Origin: Effrenium voratum
Lineage: Eukaryota; Sar; Dinophyceae; Suessiales; Symbiodiniaceae
Reading direction: 5' to 3'
Assembly: GCA_963377175.1 (NCBI GenBank)
Contig: CAUJNA010000535.1
Coordinates: forward strand, 630,001 to 694,000
Length of the DNA stretch: 64,000 nt
Positions 23,820 through 36,493 of this stretch are shown here, one piece after another. Made by a program: the position numbers and the translations under genes. The notes under the pieces are model-generated. The model had not been told where the DNA came from, made no database searches, and was given only the letters and a program-made list of their open reading frames with translations. Every line of letters starts with the position of its first letter. Position 1 is the first letter of the stretch.

Positions 23820-26800
23820 CCCCCTTCCCCTCTGAGATTTTTGCCCCCCTTTCTTTGTTGAGATCCATTCCCCCTTTCCGCCCTAAGGCCTTTTCTCCCT
23901 CTGATTTTTTCCCTTTTCCTCCCTAAGATGTTTTCCCCCCTCTCCTTGTTGAGATCCTTTCCCCCCTTTCCCCCCTAAGGCCTTTTCCCCCCTGAGATCT
24001 TCTCCCTTTTCCTCCCTTTCGCCCACTTCCCCCCCTACGGCCTTTTCCTCCCTGGGATCTTTTTCCTTTCCTCCCTGAGATCTTTCCCCCCCTTTCCCTG
24101 TTGAGATCCTTTCGCCCCTTTCCCCCCTACGGCCTTTCCCCCCGCTGAGATCGTCTCCATATTCCTCCTTAAGATCCTTTTCCTTCCTAAGATTGTTTCC
24201 CCCCTTTCCCTGTTGAGATCCTTCCCACCCTTTCCCCCCTCAGGCCTTTCCCCCCCTGAGAGCTTCTCCCTTTTCCTTCCTTAGATCTTTCCCCCCTTTC
24301 CCTGTTGGCCTTTTTTCCCCCAGATCTTCTCCCTTTCCTCCCTAAGATCTTTTCCACCCCTTTCCCTGTTGAGATCATTTCTCCCCTTTCCCCCCTACGG
24401 CCTTTGCCCCCAGATCTTCTCCCTTTCCTCCCTAAGATCTTTCCCCCCCTTTCCCTGCTCAGATCCTTTCCCCCCTTTCCCCCCTAAGGCCTTTCCCCCC
24501 CTGAGATCTTCTCCCTTTTCCTCCCTAAGATCTTTTGCCACCTTTCCCTGTTGAGATCCATTCCCCCTTTCCCCCCTAAGGCCCTTTCTCCCTCTGAGTT
24601 TTTCCCTTTTCCTCCCTACGATGTTTTCCCCCCTCTCCCTGTTGAGATCCTTTCCCTCCTTTCCCCCCTAAGGCCTTTTTCCCCCCGCGATCTTCCCCCT
24701 TTTCCTTCCTAAGATCTTTTCCCCCCTTTCCTTGTTGAGATCCTTTCCCCTCTTTCCCCCCTAAGGCCTTTCCCCCCCAAGATCTTTTCCCTTGGTTGAG
24801 ATCCTTTCCCCCTTTCCCCCCAAGATCTTCTCCCTTTTCCTCCCTAGGATCCTCTCCCACCTTTCCCTGTTGAGCTCCTTTCCCCCTTTTCCCCCTAAGG
24901 CCTTTTCAGATCTTCTCCCTTTTCCTCCCGAAGATCCTTTGCCCCCTTTCCCTGTTGAGATCCTTTCCCCCTTTCCCCCCTAAGGCCTTTTCCCTGCCTG
25001 GGATCTTCTCCCTTTCCTCACTGAGATCTTCCCCCCCCTTTCCCTGTTGAGATCCTTTCCCTCCTTTCCTTCCTAAGGCCTTTCCCCCCGCTGAGATCTT
25101 CTCCCTATTCCTCCTTAAGATCCTTTGCCCCCTTTCCCCGTTGAGATCCTTTCCCCCCTTCCCTTTAAGGCCTTTCCAGATCTTTTCCTTTTTCCTTCCT
25201 AAGATTGTTTCCCCCCTTTCCCTGTTGAGATCCTTCCCACCCTTTCCCGCCAAAGGCCTTTCCCCCCTGAGAGCTTCTCCCTTTTCCTTCATTAGATCTT
25301 TCCCCCCTTTCCCTGTTGGCCTTTTTTCCCCCAGCTCTTCTCCCTTTCCTCCCTAAGATCTTTCCCCCCCCCCCCTTTCCCTGCTGAGATCCTTTTCCCC
25401 CTTTCCCCCCTAAGGCCTTTCCCCCCCCTAAAAGCTTCTCCCTTTTCCTTCCGAAGATCTTTTCCCCCCTTTCCTTGTTGGGCTTTCCCCCCTAAGTCCT
25501 TTTCTCCCAGATCGTCTCCCTTTCCTCCCTAAGATCTTTCCCCCCCCCCCTTTCCCTGCTGAGATCCTTTTCCCCCTTTCCCCCCTAAGGCCTTTCCCCC
25601 CCCTAAAAGCTTCTCCCTTTTCCTTCCGAAGATCTTTTCCCCCCTTTCCTTGTTGGGCTTTCCCCCCTAAGTCCTTTTCTCCCAGATCGTCTCCCTTTCC
25701 TCCCTAAGATCTTCCCCCCCCTTTCCTCCTTAAGATCTTTCCCACCCTTTCCCTGTTGAGATCCTTTCCCCCCTTTCCCTCCCAAGGCCTTTCCCCCCCC
25801 TGAGAGCTTCTCCCTTTTCCTTCCTAAGATCTTTTCCCCCCTTTCCCTGTTGGGCTTTCCCCCCTAAGTCCTTTTCTCCCAGATCTTCTCCCTTTCCTCC
25901 CTAAGATCTTCCCCCCCCTTTCCTTCCTAAGATTGTTTCCCCCCTTTCCCTGTTGAGATCCTTCCCACCCTTTCCCCCTGAGGCCTTTCCCCCCTGAGAG
26001 CTTCTCCCTTTTCCTTCCTTAGATCTTTCCCCCCTTTCCCTGTTGGCCTTTTTTCCCCCAGATCTTCTCCCTTTCCTACCTAAAAATCTTTTCCACCCCT
26101 TTCCCTGTTGAGATCATTTCTCCCCTTTCCCCCCTACGGCCTTTGCCCCCAGATCTTCTCCCTTTCCTCCCTAAGATCTTTCCCCCCCTTTCCCTGCTCA
26201 GATCCTTTCCACCCTTTCCCCCCTAAGGCCTTTCCCCCCCTGAGATCTTCTCCCTTTTCCTCCCTAAGATCTTTTGCCACCTTTCCCTGTTGAGATCCAT
26301 TCCCCCTTTCCCCCCTAAGCCCTTTCTCCCTCTGAGTTTTTCCCTTTTCCTCCCTACGATGTTTTCCCCCCTTTCCTTGTTGAGATCCTTTCCCGCCCTT
26401 TCCCCCCTAAGGCGTTTTCCCCCCCAAGATCTTCTCCCTTTTCCTCCCTAAGATCCTTTGCCCCCTTTCCCTGTTGAGGTCCTTTCCCCTCTTTCCCCCC
26501 TAAGGCCTTTCCCCCCCTGAGATCTTCTTCCTTGTCCTCCCCAAGATCTTGTCCCTTGGTTGAGATCCTTTCCCCCTTTCCCCCCCAAGATCTTCTCCCT
26601 TTTCCTCCCTAGGATCCTCTCCCACCTTTCCCTGTTGAGCTCCTTTCCCCCTTTTCCCCCTAAGGCCTTTTCAGATCTTCTCCCTTTTCCTCCCGAAGAT
26701 CCTTTGCCCCCTTTCCCTGTTGAGATCCTTTCCCCCTTTCCCCCCTAAGGCCTTTTCCCTGCCTGGGATCTTCTCCCTTTCCTCACTGAGATCTTTCCCC

Positions 26801-29800
26801 CCCTTTCCCTGTTGAGATCCTTTCCCTCCTTTCCTTCCTAAGGCCTTTCCCCCCGCTGAGATCTTCTCCCTATTCCTCCTTAAGATCCTTTGCCTCCTTT
26901 CCCCGTTGAGATCCTTTCCCCCCTTCCCTTTAAGGCCTTTCCAGATCTTTTCCCTTTTCCTTCCTAAGATTGTTTCCCCCCTTTCCCTGTTGAGATCCTT
27001 CCCACCCTTTCCCGCCAAAGGCCTTTCCCCCCTGAGAGCTTCTCCCTTTTCCTTCCTTAGATCTTTCCCCCCTTTCCCTGTTGGCCTTTTTTCCCCCAGA
27101 TCTTCTCCCTTTCCTCCCTAAGATCTTTTCCACCCCTTTCCTGTTGAGATCATTTCTCCCCTTTCCCCTCTAAGGCCTTTGTCCCCAGATCTTCTCCCTT
27201 TCCTCCCTAAGATCTTTCCCCCCCCCCCCTTTCCCTGCTGAGATCCTTTTCCCCCTTTCCCCCCTAAGGCCTTTCCCCCCCCTAAAAGCTTCTCCCTTTT
27301 CCTTCCGAAGATCTTTTCCCCCCTTTCCTTGTTGGGCTTTCCCCCCTAAGTCCTTTTCTCCCAGATCGTCTCCCTTTCCTCCCTAAGATCTTCCCCCCCC
27401 CTTTCCTCCTTAAGATCTTTCCCACCCTTTCCCTGTTGAGATCCTTTCCCCCCTTTCCCTCCCAAGGCCTTTCCCCCCCCCTGAGAGCTTCTCCCTTTTC
27501 CTTCCTAAGATCTTTTCCCCCCTTTCCCTGTTGGGCTTTCCCCCCTAAGTCCTTTTCTCCCAGATCTTCTCCCTTTCCTCCCTAAGATCTTCCCCCCCCC
27601 TTTCCTTCCTAAGATTGTTTCCCCCCTTTCCCTGTTGAGATCCTTCCCACCCTTTCCCCCTGAGGCCTTTCCCCCCCTGAGAGCTTCTCCTTCCTTAGAT
27701 CTTTCCCCCCTGTCCCTGTTGGCCTTTTTTCCCCCAGATCTTCTCCCTTTCCTCCCTAAGATCTTTTCCACCCCTTTCCCTGTTGAGATCATTTCTCCCC
27801 TTTCCCCCCTAAGGCCTTTGCCCCCAGATCTTCTCCCTTTCCTCCCTAAGATCTTTCCCCCCCTTTCCCTGCTCAGATCCTTTCCCCCCTTTCCCCCCTA
27901 AGGCCTTTCCCCCCCTGAGATCTTCTCCCTTTTCCTCCCTAAGATCTTTTGCAATTTTTCCCTGTTGAGATCCATTCCCCCTTTCCCCCCTAAGGCCCTT
28001 TCTCCCTCTGATTTTTCCCTTTTCCTCCCTAAGATGTTTTCCCCCCTCTCCTTGTTGAGATCCTTTCCCCCCTTCCCCCCTAAGGCCTTTTCCCCCCGCG
28101 ATCTTCCCCCTTTTCCTTCCTAAGATCTTTTGCCCCCTTTCCTTGTTGAGATCCTTTCCCGCCCTTTCCCCCCTAAGGCGTTTTCCCCCCCAAGATCTTC
28201 TCCCTTTTCCTCCCTAAGATCCTTTGCCCCCTTTCCCTGTTGAGATCCTTTCCCCCCTTTCCCCCCTAAGGCCTTTGCCCCCCTGAGATCTTCTCCCTTG
28301 TCCTCCCCAAGATCTTTTCCCTTGGTTGAGATCCTTTCCCCCTTTCCCCCCGAGATCTTCTCCCTTTTCCTCCCTAGGATCTTCTCCCACCTTTCCCTGT
28401 TGAGCTCCTTTCCCCCTTTTCCCCCTAAGGCCTTTTCAGATCTTCTCCCTTTTCCTCCCTAAGATCCTTTGCCCCCTTTCCCTGTTGAGATCCTTTCCCC
28501 CTTTCCCCCCTAAGGCCTTTTCCCTGCCTGGGACCTTCTCCCTTTCCTCACTGAGATCTTTCCCCCCCTTTCCCTGTTGAGATCCTTTCCCCCCTTTCCC
28601 CCCTACGGCCTTTCCCCCCGCTGAGATCTTCTTCCTATTCCTCCTTAAGATCCTTTGCCCCCTTTCCCTGTTGAGATCCTTTCCCCCCTTCCCTTTAAGG
28701 CCTTTCCAGATCTTCTCCCTTTTCCTTCCTAAGATTGTTTCCCCCCTTTCCCTGTTGAGATCCTTCCCACCCTTTCCCCCCTCAGGCCTTTCCCCCCCCT
28801 GAGAGCTTCTCCCTTTTCCTTCCTTAGATCTTTCCCCCCTTTCCCTGTTGGCCTTTTTTCCCCCAGATCTTCTCCCTTTCCTCCCTAAGATCTTTTCCAC
28901 CCCTTTCCCTGTTGAGATCATTTCCCCTTTCCCCCCTAAGGCCTTTGTCCCCAGATCTTCTCCCTTTCCTCCCTAAGATCTTTCCCCCCCCCCCCTTTCC
29001 CTGCTGAGATCCTTTTCCCCCTTTCCCCCCTAAGGCCTTTCCCCCCCCTGAGAGCTTCTCCCTTTTCCTTCCTAAATCTTTTCCCTTTCCCTGTTGGGCT
29101 TTCCCCCCTAAGTCCTTTTCTCCAGATCTTCTCCCTTTCCTCCCTAAGATCTTTTCCCCCCCTTTCCTCCCTAAGATCTTTCCCACCCTTTCCCTGTTGA
29201 GATCCTTTCCCCCCTTTCCCTCCCAAGGCCTTTCCCCCCCTGAGAGCTTCTCCCTTTTCCTTCCTAAGATCTTTTCCCCCCTTTCCCTGTTGGCCTTTTT
29301 TCCCCAGATCTTCTCCCTTTCCTCCCTAAGATCTTTTCCACCCCTTTCCCTGTTGAGATCATTTCTCCCCTTTCCCCCCTAAGGCCTTTTTGCCCCAGAT
29401 CTTCTGCCTTTCCTCCCTAAGATCTTTCCCCCCCCCCCCAGTTCCCTGTTGAGATCATTTATTTCCCCCCTTTTCCTTCTAAGGCCTTTTCCCACCCTCA
29501 GTTCTTCTCCCTTTTCCTCCCAAAGATCTTTCCCCCCCTTTCCTCCCTAAGTCCTTTTCCCTGAGTTCGTCTCCCTTTGCCTCCCTAAGATCTTTTCCCC
29601 CCTTTCCCGCTTAAGATCCTTTAAAGTCTTTTTCCCCCTTTCCCGTTTGAGATCCTGTCCCCCCATTGCCCCTTAGGGCCTGTTCCCCCCGAGAAAGATT
29701 TCCCTTTTCCTCCCAAAGATCTTTTCCCCCCTTTCCCCCTTAAGGCATTTTTTCCCCAGATCTTCTCCCTTTCCTCGCTGAGATCTTTCCCCCCCTTTCG

Positions 29801-29830
29801 CTGTTGAGATCCTTTCCCCCTTTCCCCCCT
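23820..29830. repeat. 6-kb pyrimidine-rich tandem array with palindromic islands
   Basis: The + strand is almost entirely C and T. The units, about 90-100 bp, alternate CCCTTTCCC tracts with short purine-bearing words: AAGGCCTT, AAGATCTT, GTTGAGATC and CAGATCTTCTCCC. A larger pattern containing CCTGTTGGCCTTTTTTCCCC recurs near 24300, 26040, 27080, 27715, 28845 and 29285, so a higher-order unit exists. The Phe/Pro/Ser (+) and Lys/Gly/Arg (-) frames of 60-160 codons are translations of the repeat. The array lies between KS exons, so it would be transcribed as intron if the gene model holds. Confidence 0.95.
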
Positions 29831-32800
29831 TCATTTCCTTCACCGCATGGGCAACATCCCCAGCATCACTTGCATCATCCGCATCCTTGGCAGGCGCTGA
29901 TGTGGATGATGCAGGTGTTGCTGGCGATGTGCCGCTGGAGCTGCTAAGGCGAAAGCGCACCCGAGGGGGAATCGATCACCCCAATGTTTTTGACAAACTG
30001 AGCCCGCACAATGAACAGATTTAGTGAAGCGTCTTCGAATCACCGCGTGGTACGTGGACCCCCCCCCCCCCCCCGCAATAGTCTGAAATGGTGCCGGGGT
30101 AACAGGTAAAGAGGTAAGGAGCATTTTTTGTGTCCAACACGCCATCTGTTGTCGGCGGATTTGGGGAACCCACTAAGCATGGTCAACCTCAAAAACGCTT
30201 CTCTTCCAGGGTCACTGGGCAGCAAGGGGCAGGGGTTCGATACGCGGCTTTGTCTCCAAATACGGAACGGTCCCCTTTTGTTTCCCGTTGAAACAACCCC
30301 AAAGATAAGCTGCTCAAAGGCTGATGCACAACTCGTATGAATTGATGGTGATATTAGACGGGATGTCAGCTCGAACCCTTACCTATGCAGGTACGCTCCT
30401 TGACATTTGCCTGGGAAGTTGACAATAGGTCACACAAGGTGGCAACATGTGGCAACCCATAGAAGCCGCAGGGTCTTGTCATGTCGCTCTGATTTCCAGC
30501 GTGCGCCTTTCCAGAATCTTGGGGTCCATGGAGTCGGGGTCGATGGTTTTCTCTCCAGCCCCTAAGGTGGCCAAGCAACTCTTTCGGGGGATTTTGCGAA
30601 GCTTTGCCTCGAGGCCTCATGTAAATACAGAGCCACAGCGGGATGCAACTGCAGTAGACAGTTGGGTTAGGGTGTGGTGTGTTTGTGTGTGTGTGTGCTT
30701 TGTTTGAGGGTACCTTTCTGGGGTTGGTTCAAAGGCAAAACGATGGGGCACCACGCATTCTGGTGGGAATCCTACTGTAAGAACAATTAATGTGGATCAA
30801 TTTGGGCTAGCAGTCTAGCCTGATTATGCGTTGAAACTGTTTAAGACTCGCGTTGCACACAAGGACAACCTGGCCTTTGGGCTAGCCCCTGCATGCCTTT
30901 TGCTCGCCCCTTGGCCCTCAACCTCGAAGCGTGCCATGTTGGGTCTAAGAATCAAAGTCAATTTGAGGGTGCCCATATTCGACACAAACCCGAATGCGTT
31001 TCCCTCTGCACGCCAGACACATCCAGGCACTGTTGCATCCCCCCGGAGCAAAGCGTTCAATGGATTGCACCGTATCAGCCCTTGGACTTGGGCCCATGGT
31101 TTGCCGTTAGACCTTGCCAAATGCATGGGCCCCTTAAAATAGGTGCATAGGCGGTCAACAGCTTCCTGACCGTATCTATATCTACTATTGTGGAAGCTGG
31201 TAGGAGGGTCTCGATGGACCAGCGTACACTTGAATGATTCATGGAAAACGGGGTCTTTGCAACCCATCAGATTCTTCTGAGCATGGCTGGTTTGGGGTTC
31301 CACAATCTGAGCAAACCCCTCGAAGCAAAACAGGCCTCCCCTGTTCGGATCATGCTGAAGGTCTGACAGCTGCAGAGACGCAGGCGCGCTCCATTTGGAA
31401 CAGGGCGTGTGCTGCTTGTTTCCTGCTTATTGGTTGGGGGGGGCGTCACTGAAAATTGAAGCGCAGACAAGTCGAGGGCCCTAATCTTTCATGGCCATTG
31501 CGGTTTGGGCTCTTAGGAGTTCCGTTTTCGGATGGGTCAAGTTTCACCATTGGAGGCATTGTCCAACTAGCTTCCCTTCAGTGGGATGATAATTGAAGAA
31601 GCGATATGGAGAAATCTGACCTAAGTCCTCTTGAGTATTGCGCCGGCGATTTGGGATGGGCCGAGCTGAGGCCGCAGGATATTGCCGGAAGCTAGGAAGA
31701 GGTTTTACTCGTCCCTTGGTCCTTGGTCCATGTCGAGTACCCTTCAGAAACTATGGAAGCTGACGATCGGAGGGTGCGGGAAGACGATTTTTCGTTGGGA
31801 ATTCCTCCATGTCATCGTCCTCGCTGGGTATTCTGGAACAGTGAGGCCAACATGTTCTATTTCCTTTGGGCAAGAGAGCTGTACAGCAGGTGCGCTAGAT
31901 GTCTACGTCCACAGCTAGCTGATGAACATCCATGCATGATTCTTCGGGTTACTGGTTTCAATTTGGGACATCGGTACGTCATTGATTGGCAGCTTTCTGG
32001 TTCCACTGGACAGTGTACTTGGTGGCAGGCAGGGCGCCAATGCAAATGCAGCCAAGCCGACAAACAGGGCCAGGCATATCTGAGAGGAAAGTGCTCCGAC
32101 CAGCAAACGCCGAAGTTTGCGTTTGAGCAGCAGCCACAACAAGAGCACTCATGAGTTTCATCGTGGGGAACATTCCCCTTCCTTCTGTTCTTGGCAGGTG
32201 CTCAGAGCTGGTCATCAAACTTGACATTTGTTTAGCTACCTCACCTACCGGGGGTTTGTGACCTGACCCATGCAGAAGGCTTGTGGCCTTCGTGAGTGAT
32301 CCCTTGCTTTGGGTCGATATGTTATAGTTGTTCTTATAGTTCACATAGAATCGGGTTGGTGTTATTCATCATTCCAGCCCCGTGGATGAACCGCGCGGAC
32401 GGCTGTTGAGGCGGCAGATCCGCAGCAACGGCTCTTGCACGAGCCTGAGCAGCGAAGCTATGGGAGCCAAGATCGGTGGCAGTGACTCCGTTTCCAAGGG
32501 AGCCACCCTATCAAAAGACGAATCGGTTGATTATGCCAGATAGTGGGAACTGGGATCCACTTTCCATTTAGAGCACCAGAAAAAGAGATACTCTCAACTT
32601 GAAAGCACTCCACTGGAACTCTGTTGTCCAACTTTGACAGGTTGCCTCTTTCTTTTGTTTTTTTTGGGGTATCCACGAGGTTCAGGACGGTCATCAGCCG
32701 TTGACAATGATTGACAAATATCACACCCAATCTGCTCAGTGCTTGGACCCAACGCAGGGTTTGCCTGGATGTGTCGCCCAATCCTGGTGCGTCAGCTGTG

Positions 32801-33561
32801 GTTCGAGTGTCAGCGTTTGCAAAAACTTGCGCGGCTGAGCATTCAAGTGCGCACATAGTGAAGCCAGCTGCTCATCGAAGCAAGAGCCACAAGGCGCAAG
32901 TGGCATTGATGTTGTTCTTTCTCTTGCGTTCCATGTTTCATTCATTCCGGATTTCTTCATTTATTTAATTGATTTTCGTTTTTTTTGTTCGTTCGTTCGT
33001 TCGTTTGTGTTTTGTTAATGCCTTATTTATTTCTGAGTTTCTGAACATAGTTCTTTCTTTCTGTCCTTCTTACTGTCGTTCTTCCTTTACACCGCTCTAG
33101 CTGCAGAAAGACGACATTATTTCAGGCCTGTTTGGACAATTGGCAACAATGCTGCATTTTCAGCTTTGCTATGTCAGAACTGCACGCTTCGCGAGCACAA
33201 GACATCATAGTATGAGAGTGCCTCAGCTTCCTCTTAGTCCTGGACAGATCGCAGTGAGGGACATTGCGCAAGCAAGGGGAGTTGCCTTACAGAAGCTAAT
33301 CATCATTCGGATAGCTTGTTTAAAGTGCTATGCTCAGCAGACACCAAGACCCCAAACCCCAAATATCCACAGCAACACTTGTTTGTATTATGGACGCTTG
33401 CAACTCTTTGTCAAAAGCCATTGTCACTTGAGGCAGGCAAAGTACATATCGCATCACCACGGTGGAGCTATATGAAACAGTGCAGGGCTGCAGTGCATTC
33501 CCACATCTGTGCGTAACACTAGCCCTTCCTTTCAAGATTGACCTGGATTCCTTATTTTCAG
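29831..33561 (+). other. Non-coding remainder of the KS intron
   Basis: Unique DNA after the array. It holds a poly-C run at 30058-30075 and a GT run near 30680. A 143-codon + frame at 31723-32154 has no recognisable motif, and I do not call it a gene. Confidence 0.5.
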
Positions 33562-33674
33562 TTGGTCCGCCTTGACTGTTTGCGCATGAGGCTTTCAACA
33601 TCTTACCGTGCCTTGGCCGCTTCCGGCCATGACAAGGCATCGGCACGTGGCGGCCTATTTGCCCTCCTAGACAG
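33562..33674 (+). CDS. PKS ketosynthase exon (YRALAASGH motif)
   Basis: After TTTTCAG the frame includes MRLSTSYRALAASGHDKASA. It aligns with the KS segment DPQQRLLLE.(S/A)YEAL..AGH...S..G. The normally invariant DPQQR is changed to a DCLRMR-like string. Entry in phase 0 agrees with the preceding exon. The 3' end is uncertain: a break after GACAG would fit the phase of the next exon but lacks a usual donor. Confidence 0.65.
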
Positions 33675-34919
33675 ATTTGTTGAAGCTGGGGCTCAACATT
33701 TTGGACTTGGGCACTTGTTTCAGGAGAAGTACTCTCGGACAAGGTCGCTGCTGTTCATGTTTCATTTGACTGGACTCGCACATTCGGGCACAGCGTTTCT
33801 TGGCGGCAACTAACACCGGGGGCTTTTGCGCTGGCTAGTTCAAGTATCGGCACGTGACGGTGGGGTCTCGTTTTGACAGGTCCCCGCATGCCATGCAATC
33901 GGCATTGCCTCGGTTCTTGTACTTTCTGACGAGAAGTGTCGGAGAGCCATGGCTCCAGGCCCCGAAGGGCTGCAGAACTGGAAGGAAAGCCATCAGCTTT
34001 TCTGTCTCGCGTACGATGGGTTTGATCCCAGGTTCGTTTCCATCCCCAGACTTCCAACGGAACACGAGCTAGGAGCACCTTAGTGCCTTACCCCTCCCTC
34101 GGGTCGCGGCTGGGTTGAAAGGCCGCACAGCGCCAGGGCACTTTACTTGGGACTCCCGTGGCCGTGTTCGCTGGGATCAGCAACCAGGACGGGTGCCATG
34201 AGCGAGGGTATGTGTATCACCGTCGCACCTGGTACAGGGACCCAGTCCCTGAAAATGGCAAGAGCATGTTTTCTGGTTGGCCCCCTTCGAGCACCATCCG
34301 AAGGCTGGGATTTGCTATTTCAGCCCAACTGGGTCTGGTTGGTTGGGGGTCTGCAAGTCAATGATGCCTGGTCTTTGGTGAGACCGCACCTGTGCCTCCC
34401 AGAACTGCACAGGCTGCCTGTCCAAGAATCATCTTCCAAAACGATCTGTGCACTTGCATGCTTTTTTGGTGGGAAGGTATGTTGTTCAGAAACTATTTGA
34501 GTTTTCATTCAGCCTGCAAAAGGTTAGACTGTCCAGGTTTGGAAACATCCAAGACAGGTCAAAGCTTCAAACCCACATGGAGAATATTCAGATCTCAGGT
34601 CTAGTTTGAAAAGTGCTCGGGCAGGAGTGTCGAACTTGGAAATCCTTGAAAAAGGTACCCAAGCATTGATCTGGCAGTTCCTCCCTGCATCCTCGTGGCC
34701 CTTGCAACATCTAAACTGACCGCATCCCCAGAAATGCAACTGGCAACAGGTGCAGACCAGGTGAGCAAGCATCCGTCATGGGTTGCCGCCAAGGCGTGGC
34801 CCTGCCCCTTTTCTCCGTGGGAAACCGCCAGGCAAAATGGGATACTGCGCATACGAGTAGTTCCCATATTACCTAGATACATGTGTACAAATGTAGATAT
34901 GCTTTAGATCCGCCGGCTC

Positions 34920-34981
34920 TCTCCGCCGACATTCTCCTCCTTCTTCTCTCTCTTTCCCCTTCCCCCGTTTGTTCCCTCGTC

Positions 34982-35016
<35 letters not shown>

Positions 35017-35150
35017 CCCTCCCCATCCTCCCCATCCTCTCTCTCTCTATCTCTTTCTTTCTCTTTCGCTCTCTCTCTCTCTCTGCTTCTTTTTCGCTTT
35101 CTCTCTCTCTCCTTCCTCTCTATGCTTCTCTCTCTCTCTCTCCTTTATGG
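34920..35150. repeat. CT-rich microsatellite
   Basis: CT dinucleotide and CTTT runs, strongly pyrimidine-biased on the + strand, 150 bp before a KS exon. Confidence 0.9.
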
Positions 35151-35300
35151 TATATGCACATCTATAGTTATATTTAATTCATAATATGTATATGTGTTTG
35201 TGCAATGCATATATATATATATATACACGTACATGTACACACGTTTGTGTTTTATGTACACATACACACGGTTGCACCTTTTATTATTTGCAAAGTACAG

Positions 35301-35383
35301 GTGTCCAGCTGGGCCCCCGAAGATGTTTGAGCTTCAGGAGTGGTACCACGCGTCCTTTGCACAAGCTCCAGGTGCTTACACCG
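35301..35383 (+). CDS. PKS ketosynthase exon (PGAYT motif)
   Basis: After AAGTACAG the frame reads MFELQEWYHASFAQAPGAYT. It matches the KS region that ends ..(A)YT(A/G)TG, immediately before the active-site segment. A GT donor follows ACACCG. Joining in phase 1 to the exon at 36393 continues as Thr-Gly-Thr-Gly-Thr in frame, strong internal support for both boundaries. Confidence 0.82.
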
Positions 35384-36392
35384 GTGCGGCGCCAAAATGG
35401 CGAGAGAGAGAGAGAGACATTTCGGGGTTCAACATTTGTTGAACCACCCATCCCTGTGCCTTAGAGGATGCTTCAGGAAAGCCTCATTTCCAAGGAACTA
35501 GGCCTGTCGGTCCCTTAGAACATGTCATGGCCGAGAACAGAAAAGTCCGCGAGAAGCCAGGATGAGGTTGAGCAACCAGTGCTGGCTTAGGGCTTAACGT
35601 GTTTGTGGAATGTTTGCAGAAGTGTATGCCAGAACCGAATGTTGCTTTGGCAGCATTCATCCGGAAGTTTCAGGCTTTTCAGTCAGCAGGTCAGAGAGTC
35701 TCGACTCGAAGCGTCCCACAACAGATTGCTCAGGCACTGCTTGGGAGAGCGTGAAGCATCCTCTCCTGTTCTTTTGGGGGTGGTAGTGGTGTGAGTGTTG
35801 GATACGAGTGTTTTGTAACAACCGGTACAGAAAAAACAAAAAAAACAAAAACAGCTCTGTCTCCCATATGCCGGCTTGCAAGGAACCTTGAAACCGCATT
35901 TGGCCAATTGCTCCCTTCCTGGTCTACTGCAGTGTGTTCTAAAACAGGGGGAGCGCCCCAATGCTGTTTTGGCTTCCCTCAACAGAGGAAGCAACAATCC
36001 CGCAAAGGGAAGAACACCGGCAAACCAACAGAGGAGACGCCAAGCCAAGCTACGAGAGGGGAGTGGTACACAGTTCGACTTCCGAGCGAGGGTGCCAATC
36101 AGGTTTGAGTCAACACATCGAGTGTCAAACAAGCAAGCACAAACACACATGTTCCGAGCGTGATCTATTTTGGAGGAGTCGGAACTGAACCGGGTGGAGT
36201 CGGATGCAAACTAAAAGTGCGCAAGGCTCCTGGACGACTACCTAAGTTACAAGTTACCCAAAGCCGACCTTTTGACCTGTTGGTTTTCCTGATTTGGTCC
36301 ATTCTTAGCCATGGCCCCAAAAGGTCAACCTTTTATTTCTGGGTGCTTTGGGTATTTGAGCTACTGCCACTGAACTTCTCCGGAAGTCCCAG

Positions 36393-36493
36393 GCACGGGC
36401 ACTGCCGCAGCGGTGGCTGCGAACCGCGTCTCCTTCGCCCTGGGCCTCCGGGGGCCCAGCGCTGCCACAGACACCGCCTGTGCGCCCGCCGGA
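36393..36493 (+). CDS. PKS ketosynthase active-site exon (catalytic Cys)
   Basis: After TCCCAG the frame reads ANRVSFALGLRGPSAA then TDTACAPAG. The pattern A.R.S....L.GPS...DTAC is the KS active site; its Cys takes the acyl chain. The residues after the Cys are APAG, not the usual SSS. The exon is 101 bp, enters in phase 2 from the upstream exon, and ends in phase 0 before GTGTTG. This is one of the clearest PKS signals in the window. Confidence 0.92.

Noticed and set aside
23820..29830. Phe/Pro/Ser-rich + frames and Lys/Gly/Arg-rich minus frames up to 161 codons
   Set aside because: They are produced by the pyrimidine array and show no domain or consistent start.
31723..32154. 143-codon + frame
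   Set aside because: Varied composition, but no recognised motif, no splice-border support, and a length reachable by chance here.
35388..35402. GCCATTTTGGC-like words as a relic dinoflagellate spliced leader
   Set aside because: Only the self-complementary core is present; no full spliced-leader copy was found in the window.
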